Positions 1-5,661 of a stretch of DNA of 7,237 bases are shown here, one piece after another. The notes under the pieces were generated by a model that worked only from the letters and a program-made list of their open reading frames with translations, was not told where the DNA came from and made no database searches. This stretch comes from an uncultured Treponema sp. (GTDB lineage Bacteria; Spirochaetota; Spirochaetia; Treponematales; Treponemataceae). The position numbers and the translations under genes are program-made. The stretch covers positions 1 to 7,237 of the forward strand of contig CALBXN010000122.1 in NCBI GenBank assembly GCA_937890485.1, given 5' to 3'. Position 1 is the first letter of the stretch, and each line of letters opens with the position of its first letter.

Positions 1-43
1 CTGGTATTGTCATTCTCTTCGTAATCTTAACACCTCCATTCAT
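1..43 (-). CDS. Possible 5' end of an unidentified archaeal gene, running off the window
   Basis: Reading the minus strand from an ATG at 41-43, 14 codons stay open to the window edge (MNGGVKITKRMTIP). A perfect GGAGGTG Shine-Dalgarno sequence (plus-strand 31-37) lies inside this reading, so translation may instead begin just after it. The next ATG (11-13) is 17 nt from that site, which is rather far; an ATT at 23-25 has better spacing but is a rare start. A TATA-like element upstream supports a gene start here. The visible peptide is too short to identify. I infer that it belongs to the same methanogen as the adhesin-like gene. Confidence 0.3.
   Translation of the reverse strand, partial: MNGGVKITKRMTIP
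31..37 (-). promoter_or_regulatory. Shine-Dalgarno sequence GGAGGTG
   Basis: The minus strand reads GGAGGTG, complementary to the 3' end of 16S rRNA in bacteria and methanogens. It is striking in DNA this poor in G and C, and it is the main reason to believe a gene starts at the left edge. Confidence 0.45.
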
Positions 44-115
44 ACAATTGACAAATATTTTAAAAAAATTAAAAGTGTTAATCATAATACGTCTTTAATT
101 TAGAAAATATTCCTA

Positions 116-123
116 TATATAAA
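116..123 (-). promoter_or_regulatory. Candidate archaeal TATA box (TTTATATA)
   Basis: The minus strand reads TTTATATA, the archaeal TATA-box consensus. It would start transcription about 25 nt downstream, near 90-95, and give a leader of about 50 nt before the ATG at 43. Such strings arise easily by chance in DNA this A+T-rich, so support is weak. Confidence 0.25.
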
Positions 124-463
124 TTTATTTTTCAACATATATAAAGGTTAATGAATTTTAGGGCTTAAAATCCCAAAATAAGGCTAAAATGAGACTCTTT
201 TAACTTTTTGCTTTTTTAAAATAAAGATTGGAAAATTGTTTATAATGTATAAAATTAATCATTATCCAACTTTTTTAAATATCATTTAAAAAGCATTCAT
301 AAAAAATAAAGTCATGATATGGCATTTATTTATTTAAGAAAATAATGATATAAAATGATTTATAGAAAAAATAAGTAAAAATAATCCATTTTTGAAGCAA
401 AAGAAGCGAATTAATGAAAAATAAAAAAATCAATGAATTCATAAAAAAAATTATAAAAAAGCA

Positions 464-537
464 GAAAAAAATTAAAATATCCACTATAAATAAAATAGAA
501 AAAATTAAAATATCCACTATAAATAAAATAGAAAAAA
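464..537. repeat. Two-and-a-bit copies of a 33-34 bp tandem repeat
   Basis: A unit beginning with G followed by an A-run, and containing the core TATCCACTATAAATAAAATA, starts at 464 and again at 498. The two copies differ only by one extra A in the first A-run. A third, partial copy starts at 531 and breaks down after the first A-run and TTAAAA. The likely cause is replication slippage in A+T-rich spacer DNA. The repeat also creates a duplicated hydrophobic peptide in one minus-strand frame, which is not a reason to call a gene. Confidence 0.8.
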
Positions 538-563
538 TTAAAAATTTCATTAAAAACCATTAG

Positions 564-601
564 AAAAAAAATAAAAAAAGAAATAGTAGCTAATAGCTAC
601 T
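564..601 (-). terminator. Terminator downstream of the adhesin-like gene
   Basis: A perfect 7-bp stem (AGTAGCT at 585-591, AGCTACT at 595-601, 3-nt loop) starts 11 nt past the adhesin stop codon. In the minus-strand direction it is followed by ATTTC and two long T-runs (opposite the A-runs at 573-579 and 564-571). The T-runs alone suit archaeal termination, which relies mainly on oligo-T tracts. Confidence 0.65.
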
Positions 602-612
602 TGAAAAAAATT

Positions 613-2340
613 TTATGCAATTATTCTGGTCATGTTAATGAAATTAGTCAATCCATACCTGAATAAGGCAATTCCATTAGCTCCTCCTTTTATTGCATTT
701 GCCGCATCTTGGCTTAATGCAGATATGGACAGTTTAGTCAAATCATCATCACTTTTGTAGGATTGAAGTCCTACCCATATCTTAGCATTTGAACCGACGG
801 CTTTGACATAGCTTGCAGTTTGTGTTTTAATCCATGAACTGCTTTGACCATAATTTCCCTTGTAAAGCATAGGAACTATAACATCAACATATTGGGATAG
901 CTTGGTAAGATTCTGTCCGTAATAATATGAATTGCTGTAGAGACTTTCACCCATCACAGAACAGGATACTACAATACTTGAATTTACTTGCTTTACAGAT
1001 TCTGATACTTTCCTGGCCAATTCGCTAACAGCTTTTTCACCGTTTTTATATTTATATGCGGTACCAGGGAATCTGATATAATCCAAATGAACACCTGAAA
1101 CGCCTTTTATCTTTGCATATGATTCTGCATTCTTAGCAATTTTGTTTAATAATGTATTATTTACAGATCCATCGCTTAGTATTGGATTGATCCATTTCTT
1201 GTCATAGAACGCCTGCATCCATATATGTACTTTCATGCCATAGCTGTTTGCTTCCTTCAGCCATGAATCGAAATCAGAAGATTCAACAGCAACATAGCTT
1301 ATAAAGATATTCTTGATTCCATTGTTTTTAAGGTTCTTGAAATTCACCTCATTCTTCAAACTGTTCCAAAGCCATATGCAGCCATTTGCAGTCTTGTAAA
1401 CTGAAGTTGATTTAACAACTTTCATGGTAAGGCTTTTGCTTTTTGCCTTGTAATACTTGCTGCCTGAATAGTATAATTTTACTTTATAACTGCCTGCTTT
1501 TAAGCTGACTTTTAATGAAACCCTGCCATTAGAATTAGTGGTTTTCACATATTTCTTGCCGTTAAGACGAATAGTGACTTTTTTATTCTTGAGGGCTTTA
1601 CCATTTGCATCCTTAAGGTAGACATAGAGATATTTTCCTTTTACAACAGTAGTGTTTTTAACAGTGAATGCTGTAGCTTTCTTTACTACCTTGAGGGTAT
1701 ATGATTTTGAAACAGCTGAGTAAATCGCATTTCCTTTATAGTAAAGCTTTACCTTGTACTTTCCTGGGAGCTTTTTAACATAAACACGTGCTCTTCCATT
1801 GGAATCAGTAGTTCTAGTGTATTTAGTGCTGCCTATCTTGATTGTGATCTTCTTGTTTGCAATTGGCTTGTAGGCGCCGTCCTTCAAATATACTGTTAAA
1901 TAATTGAGTGTGGAAATCTTGGAATTATACTTGAAGTAAGGCTGATTTTTCACCACATTCAAGGTAAATGACTTACTTGCAGCTGAATGGGTTTCATTTC
2001 CAGCATATGAGAGTTTCACGGCATAATTTTTAGGGTCCAGTTTAATCTGAACTTGCGCCTTTCCATTGGAAGTCTTGAGGGAGTATTTGTTTCCTCCGAT
2101 ATCGACTGTCACATTCGCTCCATTGACAGGATTGCCCTCAGCATCTTTGAGATAGACATAAAGATAGTATCCTTTCATCACTTTTGCTGATGAAACTGTA
2201 AAGACCGGATCAATCTTCAAGACATTGATTGTGAATGTTTTGCTGGATGGGGCATATTGATCATTTCCAAGATAATAGACGGTTATGTCATATGCACCTG
2301 GCACCAATGATATTTCACAAGCTGCTTTCCCACTTGAATC
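613..2340 (-). CDS. Adhesin-like surface protein, Ig-like repeats plus glycosidase-like domain (N-terminal part missing)
   Basis: This is the C-terminal part of a large, probably secreted or wall-attached archaeal protein. Numbering from the TTG at 2305-2307, it holds the end of one Ig-like repeat (to about residue 30), three full Ig-like repeats of about 90 residues (31-120, 121-208, 209-298), and a C-terminal domain (about 306-556). Each repeat carries a YLYVYLKD-type strand, an (S/N)NG(K/R)-type turn and a closing YKVKLYY-type strand, as in Big_3_5-like domains of methanogen adhesin-like proteins. The C-terminal domain resembles the DUF4015/GHL class of putative glycosyl hydrolases; the best marker is HLDYIRFPG (407-415), whose Asp sits where such families place an active-site acid. 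The TTG is not a real start: the same frame continues upstream as DSSGKAACEIS, matching the turn and strand of the other repeats, until about 2340, where homology stops and an in-frame TGA follows at 2353-2355. More repeats and the signal peptide are therefore missing. A substrate cannot be named from this sequence. Confidence 0.8.
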   Translation of the reverse strand, partial: DSSGKAACEISLVPGAYDITVYYLGNDQYAPSSKTFTINVLKIDPVFTVSSAKVMKGYYLYVYLKDAEGNPVNGANVTVDIGGNKYSLKTSNGKAQVQIKLDPKNYAVKLSYAGNETHSAASKSFTLNVVKNQPYFKYNSKISTLNYLTVYLKDGAYKPIANKKITIKIGSTKYTRTTDSNGRARVYVKKLPGKYKVKLYYKGNAIYSAVSKSYTLKVVKKATAFTVKNTTVVKGKYLYVYLKDANGKALKNKKVTIRLNGKKYVKTTNSNGRVSLKVSLKAGSYKVKLYYSGSKYYKAKSKSLTMKVVKSTSVYKTANGCIWLWNSLKNEVNFKNLKNNGIKNIFISYVAVESSDFDSWLKEANSYGMKVHIWMQAFYDKKWINPILSDGSVNNTLLNKIAKNAESYAKIKGVSGVHLDYIRFPGTAYKYKNGEKAVSELARKVSESVKQVNSSIVVSCSVMGESLYSNSYYYGQNLTKLSQYVDVIVPMLYKGNYGQSSSWIKTQTASYVKAVGSNAKIWVGLQSYKSDDDLTKLSISALSQDAANAIKGGANGIALFRYGLTNFINMTRIIA

Positions 2341-4463
2341 CGCTCCCTGTATTCAAAAATAACAGGCGATATATATCTTCCCACACGATATCCGCATGCT
2401 GTAAGCACTGTGGATATATAGGCGGAAACAGAACCTTTGCCGTTGGTTCCCGCAATATGTATGCATTTCAGTTCCCGTTCCGGATGCCCGCATAACTCCA
2501 GTAATTCTTTTGTTTTTAAAACTGTTTGTTCTTTTAATCCTTTTATAATTGCATATTCAATTGTATCAGAGTTTAATGAATTTGAATTTTGAATTGTAAC
2601 TGAATTTTGATTGTTAGTTTTATTTTGTTCTAAAATTTCAGGTTGTTTTGAAATTATGTTTTCTGCAAAACTAATATAGTCAGTACAATTCTTATCTTTG
2701 CCTGATAAAGTACAAAAAGAATTATATGCTTTCATTATTTCCAATGAGTTAGGATTCATAATTGCGCATGTTAAACCATTTGTTAATGCCATTGTAAAAA
2801 AAGCAGATGTTAAAATTTCTCGTTGTGGTAATCCAAAAGAAATATTTGAAATTCCTAAAATTGTATTTGCATTTAATTCTGTAGATAAAATTTTTACTGC
2901 TTTTAATGTTTCAATTCCAGCTTTATCGTTAGAACTTACTGCCATAGTTAATGGATCAAAAATAATTTCTTCTTTTTTGATTCCATATTTTTTTGCAGTT
3001 GCTAAAATCTTTTTTGCAATTTCAATTCTACCTTCGCAATCTTCTGGAATTCCATTTTCATCAAGTGTTAAAGCAACAACGCTTCCTCCGTATTTTTTTA
3101 CTAAAGGAAAAATTTGCTCCATTACTTCTTGTTTCCCGTTGACAGAATTTATTAAAGCTTTTCCGTTGTAAATTCTTAATGCCTGTTCCATAGTTTCTGG
3201 ATTTGATGTATCAATTTGCAATGGTAAATCTGTAACTGATTGTAATTCCTTGATTACGTTAATCATCATTTTTGTTTCATCAATTTCAGGTAGACCAACA
3301 TTTACATCTAATACATTTGCTCCGTTTTCTTCTTGCTTAATTCCTTCTTGCAAAATATATTGAATATCATTTTCTCTTAGAGCTTGTTTAAATCTTTTTT
3401 TGCCAGTAGGATTTATTCTTTCCCCAATTAAAACAGGTTTTTCATCTTTTCCGATTTTAACAATTTTTGTATTAGAGCAAATTTTTATTGTATTAGTTTT
3501 TTCAAAAAATCTTTGCGATAAATTATTTTTATTTAATAATTTTTTTTCTTTTGTTTTTTGTACTAATAGTTTTATGTGTTCTGGTGTTGTTCCACAACAT
3601 CCACCAATTATTGAAGCACCTTCTATAATAAAGTCACTTACAATTTCAGAAAATTGTTCTGGTAAAATATCATAAATCGTTTTTCCATCTTTAGTTCTTG
3701 GAAGCCCTGCATTTGGATTTACGATGATTGGCAAATTTGTGTTTTTAGAAAAATCTTTAATAAAGTTTTTCATTTGGATTGGACCTAAACTACAGTTCAT
3801 TCCTAAAGCATCAACACCAAGACTTTCTAAAATTGTTATCATTGTTTCAATATTTGTTCCTGTTAAACTTCTTCCTGTTTCATCGTAAACAGTTGTTACA
3901 AAAATTGGTACATCATAATCATTTCCTAATTTTTCTATAGTTTCTTTTGCAGCAATTATTGCAGATTTTGCTTCGTAACAATCATTCATAGTTTCAATTA
4001 AAATTAAATCTGCACCATTTAATAATCCTATTGCCATCGTTTCTGAAAAAAGTTTTACTGCTTTTTCAAAAGAAATATCACCTAAAGGTTCTATAAGTTT
4101 TCCGCAAGGACCAATATCTAAGGCAATTAAATGTGTGTCATTAGAAAATTCAGAGTTTGATTGTTCTACAAGCGTCCTTGCTTTTTTTGCATTATTCAAA
4201 GCTGAAGAAATTATTTGTTCAAGAGAATAATTTGTTCCATCAAACTTTTTTGAGTTTGCTCCAAATGTATTTGTTTTTATTATATTTGCACCTGATAAAA
4301 AATAATCTTGATGTAATTTGATAATTTTATCTGGGTTTGTAATATTCCAAGTTTCTGGAAGTTCTCCAGGTTGTAATCCCATGGATTGTAAGACGCTACC
4401 TGTTCCTCCATCAAAAAATAAAACTTGATTTTTGATTAAGTCTAAAATTTTTTCTTTTTTCAT
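2283..4463 (-). CDS. metH: Cobalamin-dependent methionine synthase MetH, truncated and fused to foreign sequence
   Basis: MetH moves a methyl group from methyltetrahydrofolate through cobalamin to homocysteine, giving methionine. Residues 1-300 form the homocysteine-binding barrel: FFDGGTGS (17-23), TNTFGAN (64-70), and the zinc ligands Cys224 (GMNCSLGP), Cys289 and Cys290 (GGCCGTTP). Residues of about 343-605 form the pterin-binding barrel: IGERINPTGKK, GANVLDVNVG, IDTSNP, NSVNG, GISNISFGLP. Residues 634-656 begin the helical cap of the cobalamin domain. After that the frame reads FolC (about 657-711) and then an out-of-frame stretch of the adhesin-like gene (712-726), so genuine metH ends near 2496-2510. 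The cap and the cobalamin-binding DxHxxG module are lost from view. The start is ATG at 4461-4463, with AAGGA (plus-strand 4474-4478) upstream, inside the end of the preceding gene. The partner reactivation gene ends 6 nt upstream. I saw no cobalamin or SAM riboswitch in the leader of the unit. Confidence 0.9.
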   Translation of the reverse strand: MKKEKILDLIKNQVLFFDGGTGSVLQSMGLQPGELPETWNITNPDKIIKLHQDYFLSGANIIKTNTFGANSKKFDGTNYSLEQIISSALNNAKKARTLVEQSNSEFSNDTHLIALDIGPCGKLIEPLGDISFEKAVKLFSETMAIGLLNGADLILIETMNDCYEAKSAIIAAKETIEKLGNDYDVPIFVTTVYDETGRSLTGTNIETMITILESLGVDALGMNCSLGPIQMKNFIKDFSKNTNLPIIVNPNAGLPRTKDGKTIYDILPEQFSEIVSDFIIEGASIIGGCCGTTPEHIKLLVQKTKEKKLLNKNNLSQRFFEKTNTIKICSNTKIVKIGKDEKPVLIGERINPTGKKRFKQALRENDIQYILQEGIKQEENGANVLDVNVGLPEIDETKMMINVIKELQSVTDLPLQIDTSNPETMEQALRIYNGKALINSVNGKQEVMEQIFPLVKKYGGSVVALTLDENGIPEDCEGRIEIAKKILATAKKYGIKKEEIIFDPLTMAVSSNDKAGIETLKAVKILSTELNANTILGISNISFGLPQREILTSAFFTMALTNGLTCAIMNPNSLEIMKAYNSFCTLSGKDKNCTDYISFAENIISKQPEILEQNKTNNQNSVTIQNSNSLNSDTIEYAIIKGLKEQTVLKTKELLELCGHPERELKCIHIAGTNGKGSVSAYISTVLTACGYRVGRYISPVIFEYRERIQVGKQLVKYHWCQVHMT
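2331..2340. other. Chimeric junction: adhesin-like gene to folC
   Basis: On the minus strand the ten bases GATTCAAGTG serve both partners in different frames: the end of FolC FEYRERIQV, and D-S-S-G of an Ig-like repeat. Protein similarity switches family exactly here. A short shared word at the switch is typical of assembly, PCR or amplification chimeras. Confidence 0.8.
2496..2510. other. Chimeric junction: folC to metH
   Basis: The codons for KELLE (minus strand, 2510 down to 2496) fit both MetH, at the start of its cobalamin-domain cap helices, and FolC, at the helix before the P-loop strand. Past this point the protein is FolC and the base composition changes. The exact breakpoint cannot be placed within the shared stretch. 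Confidence 0.75.
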
Positions 4464-4469
4464 TTTGTA

Positions 4470-5120
4470 TCATTCCTTTTCTAAACCGATAAAAGCTGTT
4501 ATAGATTTTTCTGGAGCCATAGTGAAAGTATCCATGAGAGTAAGACCAATTTTTTGACAACAAGGTAGTAAAGTAAAAAAAATATTTTGTGTTGTAAGTG
4601 ATAAATCACCGTAGCCCGAACTAAATCTTGGATGAAGTTTATATCCATCTTTTTTTATTTCTTCTTTCAATAAAAAATTTAATTCATTTACATAGGATTC
4701 AATAAACATAGAACCAGTTGCTTGTAAAATTGAAGCAAAAGATGAATCTATTTTTGAATATTTTTTTATTAAAAAATCAATTCCACTTCCTATAGTTGAT
4801 GCTAGAATTATTACGTAATCACAGTTTTTTAAGTTTTTTCCTAAATCAAAACTTTTGATTTCTGTGTTTGCAAATTTTATTATTCCAGTATTAAGTTCTG
4901 ATTTTGTAGAATCAATTTTTATTATTTCATAAAGCGATTGAGGTTGCATTGTTTTTTTTGTTTCTGAAATACTTTTTTCTATCATTTCATTTATTGTAGA
5001 GTGATTTTCTTTATCACCATTTTGCGAATTTGAATAACCTAAATATCTAAAAATTTCTTTTCTGCTAATTTTAATATCTTCTGCAGAAAATCTATGATGA
5101 ATAATTTTATTTACTTCCAA
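4470..5120 (-). CDS. Stand-alone MetH reactivation (SAM-binding activation) domain protein
   Basis: This 216-residue protein corresponds to the C-terminal activation domain of long MetH enzymes (Met_synt_B12 family). That domain binds S-adenosylmethionine and reductively methylates inactive cob(II)alamin. The key signature is RFSSGYGDLSL (165-175), the counterpart of the SAM-binding Arg-x-x-x-Gly-Tyr loop, followed by KIGLTL (190-195) and MAPEKSITAFIG (201-212), which is typical of the separate form found for example in Thermotoga. The N-terminal 60 residues are helical and variable. No signal peptide or membrane segment is seen, so it should be cytoplasmic. It lies 6 nt before metH on the same strand, as expected for a two-gene unit in which the reactivation domain is encoded apart from the catalytic modules. 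The start is TTG at 5118-5120, chosen because AAGGTGA sits 7 nt upstream; no upstream ATG or GTG is suitably spaced. Confidence 0.85.
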   Translation of the reverse strand: MEVNKIIHHRFSAEDIKISRKEIFRYLGYSNSQNGDKENHSTINEMIEKSISETKKTMQPQSLYEIIKIDSTKSELNTGIIKFANTEIKSFDLGKNLKNCDYVIILASTIGSGIDFLIKKYSKIDSSFASILQATGSMFIESYVNELNFLLKEEIKKDGYKLHPRFSSGYGDLSLTTQNIFFTLLPCCQKIGLTLMDTFTMAPEKSITAFIGLEKE

Positions 5121-5127
5121 TATGAAA

Positions 5128-5134
5128 TCACCTT
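5128..5134 (-). promoter_or_regulatory. Shine-Dalgarno sequence AAGGTGA fixing a TTG start
   Basis: The minus strand reads AAGGTGA, 7 nt before TTG at 5118-5120. This decides the unusual start codon of the reactivation-domain gene. The site directly follows the T-run of the upstream terminator, so it is the first usable element after it. Confidence 0.75.
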
Positions 5135-5176
5135 AAAAAAAATCAGATGAACATTCAATACGAACATCCATCTGAT
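5135..5176 (-). terminator. Strong intrinsic terminator after the thioredoxin gene
   Basis: On the minus strand, 35 nt from 5176 to 5142 fold into a 15-bp stem (ATCAGATGGATGTTC against GAATGTTCATCTGAT, including three G-U pairs) with a 5-nt loop, followed directly by eight T residues (5142-5135, the first shared with the end of the stem). This is a textbook rho-independent terminator. It begins 36 nt after the thioredoxin stop and ends just before the ribosome-binding site of the next gene. Confidence 0.85.
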
Positions 5177-5205
5177 ATAATAATGATTTATCGATTTAAT
5201 TTCAA
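5177..5205 (-). promoter_or_regulatory. Sigma70-type promoter for the reactivation protein-metH unit
   Basis: The minus strand has TTGAAA (-35, 5200-5205), a 17-bp spacer, and TATTAT (-10, 5177-5182), each one base from consensus. The predicted start point is near 5170-5172, inside the 5' arm of the adjacent terminator hairpin. Chance matches are common in DNA this A+T-rich, but location and spacing are both ideal. Confidence 0.5.
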
Positions 5206-5212
5206 TTATAAG

Positions 5213-5515
5213 TTATTCAATCATGTTTAAAATTGCAGTTTTTGATTGAACTCCTACAATTTGTTTAATTGGTTTTCCGTTTTCAAAAAGAATGAGGGTA
5301 GGAATACTCATTACAGCAAATTGTGTTGCTAAATCACTTTCTTCATCAACATTTACTTTTCCAACTTTTACTTTGTCTGTTTCTTTTGCAATTTCGTCTA
5401 TAATTGGACTTAACATTCTACAAGGTCCACACCAACTTGCCCAAAAGTCTACAAGAACTTTTTTGTCAGATTTTAGAACTTCTTGTTCAAAATTATCTTT
5501 TGTTATCGTTAACAT
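5213..5515 (-). CDS. trxA: Thioredoxin
   Basis: This is a 100-residue cytoplasmic thioredoxin, a general thiol-disulfide reductant for enzymes such as ribonucleotide reductase and peroxiredoxins. The active site WCGPC is at residues 28-32, within DFWASWCGPCR. The cis-proline loop (MSIPT) has Pro72, and FENGKPI and VGVQSK mark the last strands. Length is normal for the family (about 100-110). The start is ATG at 5513-5515, because GGAGGAAG lies at the right distance and the family begins here; an ATG 25 codons further upstream (5588-5590) has no ribosome-binding site and would add an unrelated extension. The gene is divergent from the lipocalin gene and followed by a strong terminator, so it is probably transcribed alone. 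No thioredoxin reductase gene is in view. Confidence 0.95.
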   Translation of the reverse strand: MLTITKDNFEQEVLKSDKKVLVDFWASWCGPCRMLSPIIDEIAKETDKVKVGKVNVDEESDLATQFAVMSIPTLILFENGKPIKQIVGVQSKTAILNMIE

Positions 5516-5518
5516 AAT

Positions 5519-5526
5519 CTTCCTCC
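5519..5526 (-). promoter_or_regulatory. Shine-Dalgarno sequence GGAGGAAG of thioredoxin
   Basis: The minus strand reads GGAGGAAG, with the GGAGG core 6 nt from ATG at 5513-5515. It rules out the longer reading that begins at 5590. Confidence 0.8.
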
Positions 5527-5560
5527 AATGTGGTTTCTGTTTAAAATATAATACATAATT

Positions 5561-5613
5561 TATATATTGGCTACTTTTTTTTATTTGCAATATGAATTTT
5601 TATGAATTATGTT
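5561..5613. promoter_or_regulatory. Candidate divergent promoters sharing a palindromic TTGCAA
   Basis: TTGCAA at 5585-5590 is its own reverse complement and can act as a -35 element in both directions. Towards thioredoxin (minus) it is followed after 18 bp by TATATA (5561-5566). Towards the lipocalin gene (plus) it is followed after 17 bp by TATGTT (5608-5613), a weaker match. Both calls rest on consensus matching in A+T-rich DNA only. Confidence 0.3.
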
Positions 5614-5620
5614 TATATCA

Positions 5621-5646
5621 AGTTTGTTAAGCAAACTAATTTTTTT
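5621..5646 (+). terminator. Terminator-like hairpin in the leader of the lipocalin gene
   Basis: AGTTTG (5621-5626) pairs with CAAACT (5632-5637) around a 5-nt loop, and a 7-T run ends at 5646. It lies 15 nt before the lipocalin start codon and ahead of its ribosome-binding site, so it could attenuate that gene. The stem is short and A+T-rich, so it may be weak or meaningless. Confidence 0.3.
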
Positions 5647-5661
5647 ACAAAGAGGTTGAGG

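Larger units (their letters stand above)
44..612. other. Long A+T-rich gene-free region
   Basis: About 570 bases lie between the possible gene at the left edge and the stop codon of the adhesin-like gene. The DNA is dominated by A-runs on the plus strand, especially from 355 to 590. Open frames here give only low-complexity F/I/L/N/K peptides without ribosome-binding sites. I see a short tandem repeat (464-537) and the adhesin terminator (564-601), but no tRNA, CRISPR array or mobile-element end. Long, very A+T-rich spacers are common in Methanobrevibacter and Methanosphaera. Confidence 0.6.
2331..2510 (-). pseudogene. folC: Fragment of folylpolyglutamate/dihydrofolate synthase (folC)
   Basis: About 60 codons match the N-terminal region of FolC, the ATP-dependent ligase that adds glutamate to folates. 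Visible are a helix end (ELLELCGHPERELK), the strand leading to the P-loop (CIHIAGTNGKGSV, with GTNGKGS at 2430-2450), and the conserved GYRVGRYISP and FEYRERIQV stretches. The usual first 30 or so residues and the remaining 350 or more are absent. The piece is in frame with the truncated metH, which creates a false fusion protein, and out of frame with the adhesin-like gene. Its G+C content is clearly higher than either flank. The sequence looks like Firmicutes (Lachnospiraceae-type) FolC. It is most likely a chimeric insert and not a functional domain. Confidence 0.85.

Noticed and set aside
326..550. Minus-strand open frame giving a 74-residue hydrophobic peptide
   Set aside because: It is almost entirely F, I, L, K and N from poly-A/T tracts and the tandem repeat, and has no ribosome-binding site. 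It looks like low-complexity spacer DNA.
355..560. CRISPR array suggested by the repeated A-rich segments
   Set aside because: The copies are directly adjacent with no unique spacers between them, and no cas gene is present.
2305..2307. TTG as the true start of the adhesin-like protein
   Set aside because: The frame continues upstream with clear Ig-repeat residues (DSSGKAACEIS) and there is no signal peptide after the TTG, so the gene is cut by the join.
2235..2495. Plus-strand open frame of 86 codons
   Set aside because: It runs antisense across both sides of a chimeric join and resembles no family. It is a shadow of the folC and adhesin-like genes.
2698..3675. Two plus-strand open frames (2698-3171 and 3400-3675)
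   Set aside because: Both lie antisense to strongly conserved MetH domains and have no recognisable motifs.
2283..4463. A genuine MetH-FolC bifunctional folate enzyme
   Set aside because: Only about 60 residues of FolC are present, MetH has lost its cobalamin module, and the last 15 residues are an out-of-frame reading of the archaeal gene. A chimera explains all three.
5121..5212. Cobalamin or SAM riboswitch ahead of the metH unit
   Set aside because: The region is under 100 bases, has no B12-box-like or SAM-box-like motif, and is fully explained by a promoter and a terminator.
5292..5558. Plus-strand open frame of 88 codons
   Set aside because: It is antisense to the thioredoxin gene, whose active site and ribosome-binding site are clear.
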